A stretch of DNA of 64,000 nt, taken from NCBI GenBank assembly GCA_043764895.1, contig JAYUJY010000148.1, positions 1 through 64,000 of the forward strand, given 5' to 3'. The notes under the pieces were generated by a model that saw only the letters and a program-made list of their open reading frames with translations, had not been told where the DNA came from and searched no databases. The stretch comes from JAAFJU01 sp043764895. Lineage in GTDB: Bacteria; Cyanobacteriota; Cyanobacteriia; Leptolyngbyales; Leptolyngbyaceae. The position numbers were made by a program, and so were the translations under genes. Below are positions 34,304 to 44,397 of this stretch, one piece after another; the stretch's first letter is position 1; each line of letters begins with the position of its first letter.

Positions 34304-34782
34304 TACTTTTTTGGCGTCAATGCCTCATACACTTTCACAAAAGTCGGAAACAACCGCCGTACCACGGTTTCTGTATCGCCTTCTAATTCATAAGTCACGA
34401 CATTTGGAATAATCGGAATCGCGATCTTCAGCTTTGCCGATGCTGGTACATCTGGTTTCCGTAACTCTACCAAAATCTCATTTAAAAGCGTCTTCACCCC
34501 ATCCCGTTTTTCCAGCGGTGCTAGGATCTCCACCGCATCAATGATTTCTCCCTTCACGACTTCTGCGATCGGCTCAGGTAAATCCTGTCGCTGCACCTGT
34601 TGAGATAAAGTCAGAATATACTCGCTCTCGCAACTCCGAATTTCTGTCCAACTGTCTCTAATTTGCTGTTGAATACGCACCTTTTGGGCATCTTCCGTCC
34701 GGACCTTTGCTTTCTCTTGTCCTGCAAGTTGCTCATACAGATCAGCCAAGAGACCTTGAATAGTAGAAAGACGATCGGACAT
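34303..34782 (-). CDS. Small helical partner of the NB-ARC protein, function unknown
   Basis: A 159-residue protein with a predicted coiled, charged N-terminal half (LADLYEQLAGQEKAKVRTED) and a C-terminal half with AKLKIAIPIIPNVVTYELEG and LFPTFVKVYEALTP. Its TAG stop overlaps the NB-ARC GTG start by one base, so the two are translationally coupled. No enzyme motif is visible. It could be an effector-associated, adaptor or regulatory subunit of the STAND protein. Confidence 0.72.
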   Translation of the reverse strand: MSDRLSTIQGLLADLYEQLAGQEKAKVRTEDAQKVRIQQQIRDSWTEIRSCESEYILTLSQQVQRQDLPEPIAEVVKGEIIDAVEILAPLEKRDGVKTLLNEILVELRKPDVPASAKLKIAIPIIPNVVTYELEGDTETVVRRLFPTFVKVYEALTPKK

Positions 34783-35069
34783 GACAGTTTCCAGAGGATT
34801 GATAACGATACTTTTAGTTTACCTATCCTCCACAAGAAATTCCGGAAACTTCTCCACAAAGGCAGAAAATTTATTTTTGAACGTTGATGTAGCCTCCCGG
34901 AACAGAAATCGACACTGCCTCATACTTCTGATCTCCCGGCTTTGGCGGACGATCGCGCTTCCCCGGCTCAATTCCAAATTGGTTCGATCGTCCTAAATCT
35001 CAAATCGATCGTCCTAGAATACGAGAATATCTGATTCGGCATCATAATGAATTTTCATGGGTTGACACT

Positions 35070-35282
35070 CTATACAAACATCAATCGTCCTTTAGGTTCT
35101 GGGATCGATCGGCCTAATGACTGAGCCGTATCGATCCACTCTTGAATAATCACTTCCACATTTTGAACCGCCTCTTGGTAGGTTTCACCATCGGCAACAC
35201 AGCCAGGAAGTTCGGGGACTTCGACGATAAAAGCCTGGTCCACTTCACTCCAGTAAATAATCAATTCATATTTAATCTTCAT
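35070..35282 (-). CDS. hicB: HicB-family antitoxin
   Basis: A 70-residue protein with the partial RNase-H-like HicB fold, MKIKYELIIYWSEVDQAFIV then VPELPGCVADGETYQEAVQN. I chose the ATG at 35282, with GGAG 6 nt upstream; a TTG at 35294 is possible. There is no C-terminal DNA-binding domain, common for short HicB. It overlaps the end of hicA. Confidence 0.9.
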   Translation of the reverse strand: MKIKYELIIYWSEVDQAFIVEVPELPGCVADGETYQEAVQNVEVIIQEWIDTAQSLGRSIPEPKGRLMFV

Positions 35283-35532
35283 TTTGTTCTCCAAGTTGAT
35301 ATTTTATGATTACGTTGCGAACTTGCTTGACTTGGTAGGCTTTTGCCTTTCCTTTTTTCGGCTGTAGGTTGAGAATATCTTCAATGCCGGACTGGGTGAA
35401 AATGTGGTGGCTTCCATTGATTCGCTCAGTGAAGCCCAAAGATCGAAGAAGTTGTCGGAGTTGATCGAACGGAATATTGATATCAGAGTTTCCCAAGAGG
35501 ATTTTCAGTAATAGTTTATCCTGCTGACTCAT
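35272..35532 (-). CDS. hicA: HicA-family mRNA interferase toxin
   Basis: An 86-residue protein with the double-stranded-RNA-binding-like HicA fold; the catalytic-type histidine is in RINGSHHIFTQSG. The ATG at 35532 has GAGGAG 3-5 nt upstream. The toxin comes first and overlaps hicB by 11 nt, the normal hicAB order. The N-terminus is slightly longer than in minimal HicA proteins. Confidence 0.88.
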   Translation of the reverse strand: MSQQDKLLLKILLGNSDINIPFDQLRQLLRSLGFTERINGSHHIFTQSGIEDILNLQPKKGKAKAYQVKQVRNVIIKYQLGEQNED

Positions 35533-35603
35533 GGTCTCCTCTTTTTGTGATTGCTTGTCAAGATAATTTGTAGGATTGGGATTGGATGGGCATGAATCGA
35601 TCC

Positions 35604-37358
35604 CTAAGCTTCCACCATCGCCACCAACTTCTCCTTCCCCCACAGCTCCCGATAAATCCCATTTTCCCTTAACAACCGATCGTGTGAACCCGCCTGAACA
35701 ATCGTCCCCTGATCCATCACAAAAATCCGATCGGCCATCGCCGCCGCCGACAATTGGTGCGAGATAAAAATTACCGTTTTGCGATCGGTTCCAGTGGAAA
35801 GATTATTCAAAATCTGCGTCGCCGTCTGATTATCCACACTTGATAACGCATCATCCAAAATCAAAATTTGACTCTGCACCAACAACGCCCGAGCCAACGC
35901 CGTCCGCTGCCGCTGCCCACCCGATAGCGTAATCCCCCGTTCTCCCACCAGCGTCTCATACTGCTGCGGAAAATTCAAAATCTCAGGATGAATCTGCGCT
36001 TCTTTCGCCGCAATTTCGATTTCAGATTGACTCGCATCCGGCATTCCATAGGCAATGTTTTCCCGAATCGTCGTGCTGAAGAGGAAGCTTTCCTGCGGCA
36101 CATAAGCGATTGCCCCACGCAAATCCTGAAGTCGGATTCGAGTGACATCCGTTCCGTCTAGAAACAACTGCCCCGGCCTGATATCTAGCAATCGCGGAAT
36201 CGTATTCGCTAGCGTTGACTTTCCCGATCCCACCGCACCCACGATCGCCACCGTTTCGCCCGGAGCGATTGTAAAATTCACATGATCCAGCGCAGGAACC
36301 TCGCTCCCTTCGTGATAATACGTCAGCCCAGTTGAATGAAGTTCTCCTCGAATCTGCTGAGACGAAATCGCTAACGCATCCGGCGCATCTTTAATCTTGG
36401 GTTCTACTGAAAGAATAGCTTCAATCCGATCGATGCTAACTTCACCCCGTTGGTACGCTGTAATCGTAAATCCAAGCAACGCTGTAGGAAACGCAAGTTG
36501 ATTCACAAAAATGAACAGCGGAATCAAATCTTGAATCCCCAACTCACCCGCCTGAATCGCCGGACCCCCAAACCCTAGAATAATTAAACTACTGCCATAG
36601 GCCAAACCGCCCAGCAATGGGAACAACAACGTCCGAGTCTGCGCCATCCGCAAATTTGCATCAAACAACGTCTCATTCACCGCCGCAAATGCCGATCGCT
36701 CCGTCTCTTCCTGAGCATAGATTTTCACAAGCGCAATGCCGCTGATATCTTCTTGAATCAGCTCACTTAAGTTAGACAACGCCTCTTGCATTTCAATTTG
36801 CTGCGATCGCAATTGGTTACTAAAAAGATTAACCACCACCAGCATCACGGGATACACGCATAGCGATAGCAAACTCAACTTCACGTTCAGATACAACATC
36901 GCAGGCAGCGTGAACAGATACGCAAAAAACGTATTCACCGTGCTCAAGATAGCAAACCCTAGAAGCCGTCGAATATTATCCACATCACTGGTCGATCGAC
37001 TAATCAGATCACCAATGGTATTGCTTGAAAAATACGCAGGCTCTAACTTCAATAAATGCTCAAACAACTGCTGCTTCAAATCAAACTCTACCTGTCGTCC
37101 CACCCCAAAGAGCAGCACCCGCGACAGCAATCGAATGCCCCACATCACCGTCGCCAGCACGGCCATCAATCCGGCATGGTACAGCACCCGATCGAGCGTA
37201 AACGTCGTCTGAAGTTCGCCCAGCGCACTCCGAATTTCTAAAGGAATCGCAATGGAAAGTCCATTCACCACAAACAGGGTCGCCACCCCGCCCCAGGCCG
37301 CCTTTTGATGGGGCTTGAGATAACCCAGAAGCCGTTTAAACCGCGATGATGACGCCAT
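35604..37358 (-). CDS. ABC exporter (fused permease and ATPase, MdlB/MsbA-like)
   Basis: A 584-residue half-transporter. Residues about 15-300 hold six membrane helices; residues 335-575 hold the ATPase with Walker A GAVGSGKST (about 374-382), signature LSGGQRQR and Walker B ILILDDALSSVD with an H-loop FISHQ. Glu of Walker B is Asp (DD), as in several exporters of this type. It would work as a homodimer or with a partner; the substrate is unknown. It is the first gene after the accessory island. Confidence 0.92.
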   Translation of the reverse strand: MASSSRFKRLLGYLKPHQKAAWGGVATLFVVNGLSIAIPLEIRSALGELQTTFTLDRVLYHAGLMAVLATVMWGIRLLSRVLLFGVGRQVEFDLKQQLFEHLLKLEPAYFSSNTIGDLISRSTSDVDNIRRLLGFAILSTVNTFFAYLFTLPAMLYLNVKLSLLSLCVYPVMLVVVNLFSNQLRSQQIEMQEALSNLSELIQEDISGIALVKIYAQEETERSAFAAVNETLFDANLRMAQTRTLLFPLLGGLAYGSSLIILGFGGPAIQAGELGIQDLIPLFIFVNQLAFPTALLGFTITAYQRGEVSIDRIEAILSVEPKIKDAPDALAISSQQIRGELHSTGLTYYHEGSEVPALDHVNFTIAPGETVAIVGAVGSGKSTLANTIPRLLDIRPGQLFLDGTDVTRIRLQDLRGAIAYVPQESFLFSTTIRENIAYGMPDASQSEIEIAAKEAQIHPEILNFPQQYETLVGERGITLSGGQRQRTALARALLVQSQILILDDALSSVDNQTATQILNNLSTGTDRKTVIFISHQLSAAAMADRIFVMDQGTIVQAGSHDRLLRENGIYRELWGKEKLVAMVEA

Positions 37359-37477
37359 AGCCTCTAGAACCCAAAACGCTGAACAGACTAACTATCCTAA
37401 CGCATGTAGGCCAGGAGGACGTGTACTTACTAGAACGAAGTGCCCCTCCACGGACTCTAATCTTTTAAGAGGCGATC

Positions 37478-37507
37478 GCCCCCACCCTTCGCTTGACGAT
37501 CGGGGGC
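37478..37507. terminator. Possible hairpin between kinase and exporter genes
   Basis: GCCCCC (37478-37483) pairs with GGGGGC (37502-37507), 22 nt beyond the stop of the large kinase gene. The stem is GC-rich but no T tract follows on that strand. Confidence 0.3.
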
Positions 37508-37529
37508 ATTATTTGGGGGCACCATATCC

Positions 37530-40500
37530 CTATCTTGGCAGACGAATGGAAAATACCGTCCCTTGACCGATCGTAGACTCCACCTCTAGACTCCCACGAT
37601 GTTTCTCAGCGACGATTTGACGAGCGATCGCAAGACCTAACCCTGTTCCTTTGCCGACTCCTTTAGTGGTGAAAAGATGATCAAAAATCTTGTTTTTCAC
37701 CTCCTCTGACATGCCTTTCCCATTATCACTAATTCGTATTTCAACGTGATCGCCTAGAATTCCTGTCGTAATGGTGATCTGTTGTGGATCAGCTTCTAGT
37801 TGTTTAAACGTATATGCTTGTGCCGCTTCATCAAACATATCGATCGCATTTGCCAAGAGATTCATGAAGACTTGGTTCAGTTGTCCAGGGAAGCATTCAA
37901 TCTCTGAGACATCACCATACTGTTGAATGATTTCGATCGCAGGACGATGTTCGTTAGCTTTAAGTCGGTATTTGAGAATTAAAATGGTGCTATCTAAGCC
38001 TTCCTGCACGTTGGCCCGAACCGTGTATTCGGTATCCGCTCGGGAAAAGGTTCTTAGACTCGTGCTGATACCCTTAATTCGATCGGTTGCACCATTCATA
38101 GAACTCAGCAATTTAGGAAGATCTTCGACGAGAAACTCAAGATCAATCTCTTCAGCATTGTCCTGAATCGCTGTGACAGGCATAGGGTAATGGTTTTGAT
38201 ACAATTCGAGGTGGCCGAGCAAATCTTGAATGTAGTCTTTCGTATTCTTAATGCTGCCGTTGAGGAAGCCGATCGGATTATTGATTTCGTGAGCCACTCC
38301 AGCAACAAGATTGCCTAATGAGGCCATTTTTTCACTTTGAACCGTTTGCAGTTGAGACTGTTGAAGCTGCTGAACATAGGTATGAGCTTGTTGATACAGT
38401 CGAGAGTTCTCTAGAGAAATTGCTACTTGAGCACACAGAATATTCAAGACTTCAATGCGATCGTTTGTAAATGCACCAATCGTAAGCTGGTTCTCTAAAT
38501 ATAAGATAGCCGTTAATTTACCCTGATGAAGAATGGGAGTACAGAGCAGGCTTTTGGGTCGTTGTTTCAAAACATAGTCATCGGTTGATAGCATAGGATG
38601 AAGTGCTGCATCAATAATAACAACAGATGTTAAATTTCGTCTGACACTATTGATCAAACTATGCGGAACCTCCGTACTGTTCAATAATGCGATCGATGCG
38701 ACTTTTACAGGTTGATCAATCATCGCCACAGCCTCCACAAACCATTGATGCTCGTGGTGCATTAATAAGACTCCTTTATCAGCTCCAGCATTCTCAATAA
38801 CCGTCTGGAGTAATTTTTCTAAGAGTTTGTCGAGTTGAATTTCACTGGACAGGGTTTGGGAGGCTTTGAGAACAGTTGAGAGGTCAAGCGTATTAGAAAT
38901 ACTAGTACTGCTAAAGGTGGAAGTGGCGGATCTAGAAAGGTGACAGGTCGAGAGAGGTCCGCTTGAAAAGATAGACTCGGCGACGGATACTGCCGATCGT
39001 TGCTGCTCTAAAATAACGGAGAGCAAGATCGGATATCGGCGTTCTAAATCCTGTATTTTTGCCTTTGCACCCCAACGAGCGTATCCGTAGTAGGCTTCTT
39101 GCATGTAGCTAGCGGCCACTTTCTCTTTGCCCCAATTTAAGTAGAATTTGGCTGCAAGTTCATTAGCGATCGCTTCTTCTTGAAGATAACCATTGGCCTT
39201 TGCTCCGGCAATCGCTTGATCGTAAAGGTCAATGGCTTCGAGCGTTTGTCCCATGACGCGGCATTTTTCAGCATCGATCAAAAAGACCTTATGGCGATGA
39301 TTTTTTGGAGCAAAGGAAGCCCACTTTTCCAGCTTTTTGTGATTCGATCGGACACTTTTTAAAATAACTTTGCGAATGTGCGATGACGCAGAGGGATAAA
39401 TGGCTAGTCTAGCTAAAGATTCATAAAAGCAGTGTAAAACAGTGGGCAACAATGCAATAGAACTTTCAAAGTAAGGTTTTGCAAAATCTGCGGCCTGAAT
39501 AGACTCTAAAGGCTGATCAAACAAAAAGTGTAATTGCTGCTGACAAACGTGACTAAAAAACAATCCACTTCCATCATTAGTCTCACGATGGACCGCGATC
39601 GCAGATTCAATTTGATAACTTTTACCGGATAACAGGCTGGGATTAGGTTCATGACCCAATAGATTTAAAGTCGCTTGATGATGAGTTTGGAGATAACTAA
39701 GAGCACTTTTCTGGTGGAAAGGTTCGATCGTCGAAATGAGTGATCGCGCTGTTTTTTCGACATCAGGCAAATAATGTCCACTCCAGTATTGGTTATAGGA
39801 ATGAACAACCGCCGACCAAGCTGCATACTCCACATCGCCTGTTTCTAGTCCGATCTGATAGCTTTCGATAAGGAAAGGTGTTGTATCTTGAACGGGATCA
39901 GTCCAATGGCTGATGAAGGCATAGGTCATGAAAAAAGTCTGTGACTTTAAATTTTTCGCGTTACATTTCTCTAAAAGTTTTAGTGCCAGTTGTCCAAATT
40001 CATAACCCCCTTTAATGTCCATTACGATGCCGCACAATATCAAGCCATACCAAGCATAGGCAACCGCAGAAAGGGGTGTATTTCCATACCGTATCGATAA
40101 GTTGATCCGCTCAAAAACGAGAAGTGGCATCAACTTTGGCGCACCGATATAAGCCGCAGACGCCGTACTGGACAAAATCCGCATTGCAGCCAATGCGTTG
40201 GGATCATCCATAACGGGTAAATCAATCAGTTGGGGTGTTTTCTTGTTACCTAAGATCAGCTTTGTTTTGGCTAGACCGAGCAATATCTGAACTTGGGTGG
40301 GTTCTGAGAGCAGCTTAATCCCAAACTGTTGGAGCACTTCAATCGCTTTCTTCACTGCATTCTGCATTTGACTTTGAGCGATATTAATCAAAATCTGAGT
40401 TTCATAGGCGCTCACTTTATCCAGTAAGTTTACGGCCTGATCTAAGATAGTTTCAATTCGTCGATCGGCTTGCTCAAAATTACTACAGAGATAAGCGACA

Positions 40501-42929
40501 TTCGCAGCAAAATCATATAACTTCAACGTCAAACTATAGTTTTCTGTCCAATAGTTTTGCGGCAACCGTTCAATGGCCGCATCAATAAAAATCAATGCTG
40601 AATCAAATGCAGCAGAAGCTTTTGCAACTTCACTCGCCTGTAAATTAAGCAGGATAAATTCATGTCGATCGGTGCGAGATTCAATGTACTCTGCTGCTAG
40701 ATTAAGATGTCCGACAATCTCAAAAATTCTAGACTGTCGTTGAACCTCATTACTGCCTTTTAAAAGAAGTTTTCCGATCGTCAAATGAGTGGTCTTTTGC
40801 TCAACAAGTGGAATGAGAGAGTATGCAGCTTGTTGGACTCGATCGTGTAAGAATCGGTATTTCGGATTGATAATGGCTTGTTCATTGGCCTGTTCTGCCC
40901 CTTGAAAAAACTTATAAACTTGACTTGTCGGGAGAATCAAACCCTCCTGCAAGGCATTCCAAAGGGCAGAAGCAGCTTCATTTTTAGGTTGTTCTGAGAC
41001 GATCGCGAGCGTGGCTAGATCAAATTCATTCCCAACACAAGCGGCTAGTTTTAGAACTTGCTGGGTTTCATTCGGTAATTTTTGGAGCTTTACCGCCATG
41101 AATTCAACTACATCATCTGTAAGTGCTAAGGCATTGACTTGAATAATGTCGCATTGCCAATATTGCAGCTCAACATTAAAGCTGATTTGGCCCTCTTCAT
41201 AGAGCGCTTTCAAAAACTGAGTCGTGAAAAATGGATTGCCACGGGTTTTACGATCGACTAGTTCTGTGAGGGGTTGTGCAAGTTCTAATGAACAACTTAA
41301 CGTGTCTGCAATGAGATGATTAGTATCGTTTAAAGCCAGCGAATTAAGGGTTATCGTATTGACGATCGCATTTACTTTAATCAATTCTTCAATCATCAGA
41401 CTAAAGGGATGAACGGGAGACACCTCATTATCTCGATAAGCACCCAATATCAGCAGATAGCCATTGTCGTTCATTAAGAGCTTGATCAACTGTAACGAAG
41501 CTAAGTCTGCCCACTGCAAGTCATCTAAAAATAACACTAGCGGATGTTCGACGGTCGTAAAGACTTCAATGAACTTCTGAAATAGCAGATTGAACCGATT
41601 CTGCGCCGCACTTCCAGAGAGTTCAAGGACGCTGGGCTGGGGACCAATGATTTGTTCTAATTCCGGCATAACCTCTAACAAGACCCGTCCGTTCTCACCC
41701 ACTGCCCCCAAAATATCAGCGTTCCATCGGGCCAGTTGATCGTCGGATTCAGATAGTAACTGTCCCATCAAATCGCGCAGGGCTTGCACAAAGGCAGAGA
41801 GTGGAATATTTCGATTGAACTGGTCGTATTTGCCCTTAATAAAGTAGCCCCGCTGACGCACGATCGGCTTATGAACTTCATTAACAACAACAGTCTTCCC
41901 TATGCCTGAAGACCCAGCGACCAGCATCAACTCTGACGCACCATCTGCCACTCGATCGAAGGCATTGAGTAGGGTGTTGACTTCAACTGTACGACCGTAG
42001 AGTTTTTCGGGGATGATAAATCGATCGCTTAAATCTCGTTCTCCTAAGTTAAATTCAGCGATCGCACCTGTGTCTTTCCACTGGGTCAGACAGCGTTCCA
42101 AATCATATTTAAAGCCGATCGCACTTTGATAGCGATCTTCGGCATTTTTGGCCATTAGTTTTGCAACGATTTCAGAAACCACTACTGGAACCTTGGGTGC
42201 AATATCCTTGACCTGAGGCGGCTGTTTTGCAAGATGACAATGGATTAATTCCATCGGGTCGGTCGATTGAAAGGGCAATTGCCCCGTCAGTAATTCAAAA
42301 AGCGTGACTCCTAGTGCATAAAAATCAGCCCGATAATCAATGCCGCGATTCATCCGTCCAGTTTGTTCTGGTGCAATATAGGCGAGCGTCCCTTCTAAGC
42401 CATTAGGATTTCTAATCTCCTGTGTTTCCTTCGGCAGCAGTGAAGCAATGCTAAAATCAATTAACTTAACCTGTTTGGATTCGGGATGAATCAAGATATT
42501 AGCGGGTTTTACATCTTTGTGAATCACATGAGATCGGTGTAAATCATGCAAAATATCGGTCAGTGACAGCGCGATCGCAATGGTTTCAATGATAGATAAA
42601 TCCTGCTTCTGACTGTAGTCTTGCAGCGAAACCCCGCCCCAGTCTTCCATGATGAGTGCGTAACTATTGCCACAAGGTTGGAGTTGATGGGGATGAACAA
42701 TACCAGGAATATTAAGATTTTTCGTAATGGTATATTGATTCCGAAATTGCAAGAGTTCGTTGAAGCTTGGATACGCCTGATTGAGCACTTTAATCACGAC
42801 CGATCGCTGATTTTCATCCTGAACCGCACGATATACATCGGTCCGCAAGCCGCGATACAGTCGTTCTACAATTGTGTAGCCTACGATATCCGGCAACGGT
42901 TGAGGAGAAATGTAGCTTGACTGGATCAT
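37530..42929 (-). CDS. Trifunctional Ser/Thr kinase, AAA-type ATPase and sensor histidine kinase
   Basis: A 1799-residue cyanobacterial signalling protein. Domains in order: Ser/Thr kinase (about 15-280) with HKDVKPANI and LIDFSIA replacing HRD and DFG; AAA-type ATPase (about 310-600) with P-loop GSSGIGKTVV; long helical TPR-like region (about 700-1330); GAF domain (about 1366-1510); histidine kinase with phosphoacceptor His near 1546 in GVAHEINNP; and HATPase with ISDNGKGMSEE and GTGLGLAIARQI. No membrane segment or receiver is present, so it is cytoplasmic and needs a separate response regulator. The HKD/DFS variants are usual in this family and may reduce kinase activity. Confidence 0.93.
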   Translation of the reverse strand: MIQSSYISPQPLPDIVGYTIVERLYRGLRTDVYRAVQDENQRSVVIKVLNQAYPSFNELLQFRNQYTITKNLNIPGIVHPHQLQPCGNSYALIMEDWGGVSLQDYSQKQDLSIIETIAIALSLTDILHDLHRSHVIHKDVKPANILIHPESKQVKLIDFSIASLLPKETQEIRNPNGLEGTLAYIAPEQTGRMNRGIDYRADFYALGVTLFELLTGQLPFQSTDPMELIHCHLAKQPPQVKDIAPKVPVVVSEIVAKLMAKNAEDRYQSAIGFKYDLERCLTQWKDTGAIAEFNLGERDLSDRFIIPEKLYGRTVEVNTLLNAFDRVADGASELMLVAGSSGIGKTVVVNEVHKPIVRQRGYFIKGKYDQFNRNIPLSAFVQALRDLMGQLLSESDDQLARWNADILGAVGENGRVLLEVMPELEQIIGPQPSVLELSGSAAQNRFNLLFQKFIEVFTTVEHPLVLFLDDLQWADLASLQLIKLLMNDNGYLLILGAYRDNEVSPVHPFSLMIEELIKVNAIVNTITLNSLALNDTNHLIADTLSCSLELAQPLTELVDRKTRGNPFFTTQFLKALYEEGQISFNVELQYWQCDIIQVNALALTDDVVEFMAVKLQKLPNETQQVLKLAACVGNEFDLATLAIVSEQPKNEAASALWNALQEGLILPTSQVYKFFQGAEQANEQAIINPKYRFLHDRVQQAAYSLIPLVEQKTTHLTIGKLLLKGSNEVQRQSRIFEIVGHLNLAAEYIESRTDRHEFILLNLQASEVAKASAAFDSALIFIDAAIERLPQNYWTENYSLTLKLYDFAANVAYLCSNFEQADRRIETILDQAVNLLDKVSAYETQILINIAQSQMQNAVKKAIEVLQQFGIKLLSEPTQVQILLGLAKTKLILGNKKTPQLIDLPVMDDPNALAAMRILSSTASAAYIGAPKLMPLLVFERINLSIRYGNTPLSAVAYAWYGLILCGIVMDIKGGYEFGQLALKLLEKCNAKNLKSQTFFMTYAFISHWTDPVQDTTPFLIESYQIGLETGDVEYAAWSAVVHSYNQYWSGHYLPDVEKTARSLISTIEPFHQKSALSYLQTHHQATLNLLGHEPNPSLLSGKSYQIESAIAVHRETNDGSGLFFSHVCQQQLHFLFDQPLESIQAADFAKPYFESSIALLPTVLHCFYESLARLAIYPSASSHIRKVILKSVRSNHKKLEKWASFAPKNHRHKVFLIDAEKCRVMGQTLEAIDLYDQAIAGAKANGYLQEEAIANELAAKFYLNWGKEKVAASYMQEAYYGYARWGAKAKIQDLERRYPILLSVILEQQRSAVSVAESIFSSGPLSTCHLSRSATSTFSSTSISNTLDLSTVLKASQTLSSEIQLDKLLEKLLQTVIENAGADKGVLLMHHEHQWFVEAVAMIDQPVKVASIALLNSTEVPHSLINSVRRNLTSVVIIDAALHPMLSTDDYVLKQRPKSLLCTPILHQGKLTAILYLENQLTIGAFTNDRIEVLNILCAQVAISLENSRLYQQAHTYVQQLQQSQLQTVQSEKMASLGNLVAGVAHEINNPIGFLNGSIKNTKDYIQDLLGHLELYQNHYPMPVTAIQDNAEEIDLEFLVEDLPKLLSSMNGATDRIKGISTSLRTFSRADTEYTVRANVQEGLDSTILILKYRLKANEHRPAIEIIQQYGDVSEIECFPGQLNQVFMNLLANAIDMFDEAAQAYTFKQLEADPQQITITTGILGDHVEIRISDNGKGMSEEVKNKIFDHLFTTKGVGKGTGLGLAIARQIVAEKHRGSLEVESTIGQGTVFSIRLPR

Positions 42930-43159
42930 GGTTTTGGAAATGGTTTTTAAATAATTTGGGTTACGCTATTCTAAGAGTTCCCAGCGAGATGGCGATCGCA
43001 GCAGCTTTCCCAAATGCCGCTCCTGTCGGGAATTGGGGACATTATGGTCAGAGGTGATTCAGAAGCGATTCAGAGACCATCCTCCGCTTGACGATCGGCC
43101 TTATTGTGCCTACTATGTAATTACTCCAGACGGATCAACCCCATAGGAATCATCTAAAC

Positions 43160-43432
43160 ATGAGCGTCGCCATTAGAACTCGCATCGTTCGGATCGGTAA
43201 TTCTCAAGGAATTCGTATTCCCAAGCTTCTCTTGGAGCAAAGCGGTATTCAGACTGACGTTGAGATTGAGGTACAGGGCGATCATCTCACTATTCGCAGA
43301 GCGCCGCAGTTACGAGTGGGATGGGATGAAGCCTTTGCCGCTATGGCCGATCACCAGGATGATGTCCTGATAGATAACGCCGTCAATGGCCAAAGTTTGA
43401 CCGATTGGGAGCAGCACGAATGGGAATGGTAA
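43160..43432 (+). CDS. mazE: MazE/AbrB-family antitoxin
   Basis: A 90-residue protein with the swapped-hairpin AbrB head TRIVRIGNSQGIRIPKLLLE and an acidic tail ending EQHEWEW. It is 4 nt upstream of mazF. The tail is the expected unstructured part that blocks the MazF active site. Confidence 0.9.
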   Translation: MSVAIRTRIVRIGNSQGIRIPKLLLEQSGIQTDVEIEVQGDHLTIRRAPQLRVGWDEAFAAMADHQDDVLIDNAVNGQSLTDWEQHEWEW

Positions 43433-43436
43433 CCGA

Positions 43437-43760
43437 ATGCTAGTCCAACGATTTGAGGTTTTTCTGGTCAACCTTGATCCGACGATCGGCCATGAAATAC
43501 AAAAGACGCGCCCTTGCGTAGTGGTGTCTCCTAATGAGATGAATCGCAATATTGCAACAGTGATGATTGCGCCAATGACGACGAAAGGGCGAACCTATCC
43601 CACTCGGGTGATCTGTCAGTTTCAAGGCAAAGAGGGTCAGATTATTCTGGATCAACTTCGGACCGTTGACAAAACCCGATTAGTCAAGAAAATTGGGGAG
43701 ATTAGTCACCGGGAACAACGAATCGTGTTGGCAACGTTAGCAGAGATGTTTGCAGAATAG
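43437..43760 (+). CDS. mazF: MazF/PemK-family endoribonuclease toxin
   Basis: A 107-residue CcdB/MazF-fold protein: RFEVFLVNLDPTIGHEIQKT, RPCVVVSPNEMN and the catalytic-type ILDQLRTVDKTRL. MazF enzymes cut mRNA at short ACA-type motifs; the preference here is unknown. The gene appears intact and forms an operon with mazE. Confidence 0.92.
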   Translation: MLVQRFEVFLVNLDPTIGHEIQKTRPCVVVSPNEMNRNIATVMIAPMTTKGRTYPTRVICQFQGKEGQIILDQLRTVDKTRLVKKIGEISHREQRIVLATLAEMFAE

Positions 43761-43889
43761 ATTTTTTCCCAGGCGACTTGATCAGACTCTAGAAGGCCCA
43801 TAATAGCTCTTTTTCCCATTGCGATCGCTGCTAACGTCTCAACTGTTAAACTAAATCAAAATCCAAGCCTTTACAGTTGGAGGAGTCCT

Positions 43890-44102
43890 ATGGCTAACGT
43901 TGTTGAAATCCCCTTAGAGTTGACTCGTTTCCAGCTTCCGGTTGGCGTCCAGCAGCGATTGAACTTTTTACTCGATCGCCAAGACGTTGGAGAATCCTTA
44001 ACGATCGCAGAATTTTCCGAAGCGGAAGGATTAGTTGAACTGGCAGAATTTCTATCGTTGTTGCAATTGCGATCGAATCATCAAAAACTTGCGCTAAAAT
44101 AG
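43890..44102 (+). CDS. Small hypothetical protein
   Basis: A 70-residue protein MANVVEIPLELTRFQLPVGV with a strong ribosome-binding site TTGGAGGAGT 4 nt before the ATG. It has LLDRQDVGESLTIAEFSEAE and a leucine-rich end. I do not know the family. It sits between mazEF and parDE and could be an orphan antitoxin-like protein, but nothing proves that. Confidence 0.65.
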   Translation: MANVVEIPLELTRFQLPVGVQQRLNFLLDRQDVGESLTIAEFSEAEGLVELAEFLSLLQLRSNHQKLALK

Positions 44103-44133
44103 CGACAACGTTTACTCTTAACCCAAACGGCTC

Positions 44134-44397
44134 ATGACCATTACCCTGACCGCAGAGCAAGAGCAATTTATTAATAGTCAACTAGCAACAGGCCATTACC
44201 AGTCCTCTGACGAAATCGTTCAAATTGCGTTTCAATTGTTTTCCGACCAAATGAACGATCCAATTTGGTTTGCTGAAATCGGTGAAAAAATTGACTCCGC
44301 AGATGCTTCACTCGCCCGTGGTGAAGGGATTCCCTTTGATGAGGCTATGAACCAAATTTTCGATCGATTTAAACAGGCGAGAAATAATCCAGAATGA
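44134..44397 (+). CDS. ParD-like antitoxin
   Basis: An 87-residue protein: MTITLTAEQEQFINSQLATG and YQSSDEIVQIAFQLFSDQ form the ribbon-helix-helix head of ParD, followed by a charged tail. Its stop overlaps the parE start by four bases (ATGA). Confidence 0.88.
   Translation: MTITLTAEQEQFINSQLATGHYQSSDEIVQIAFQLFSDQMNDPIWFAEIGEKIDSADASLARGEGIPFDEAMNQIFDRFKQARNNPE

Noticed and set aside
33178..34386. Several long plus-strand frames (up to 277 codons) opposite the NB-ARC gene
   Set aside because: They are proline, histidine and arginine-rich translations of the complementary strand of a clearly coding GC-rich region.
37491..43099. 14-bp match CGCTTGACGATCGG on both sides of the large kinase gene
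   Set aside because: Too short and built around the ubiquitous CGATCG motif, so chance is likely.
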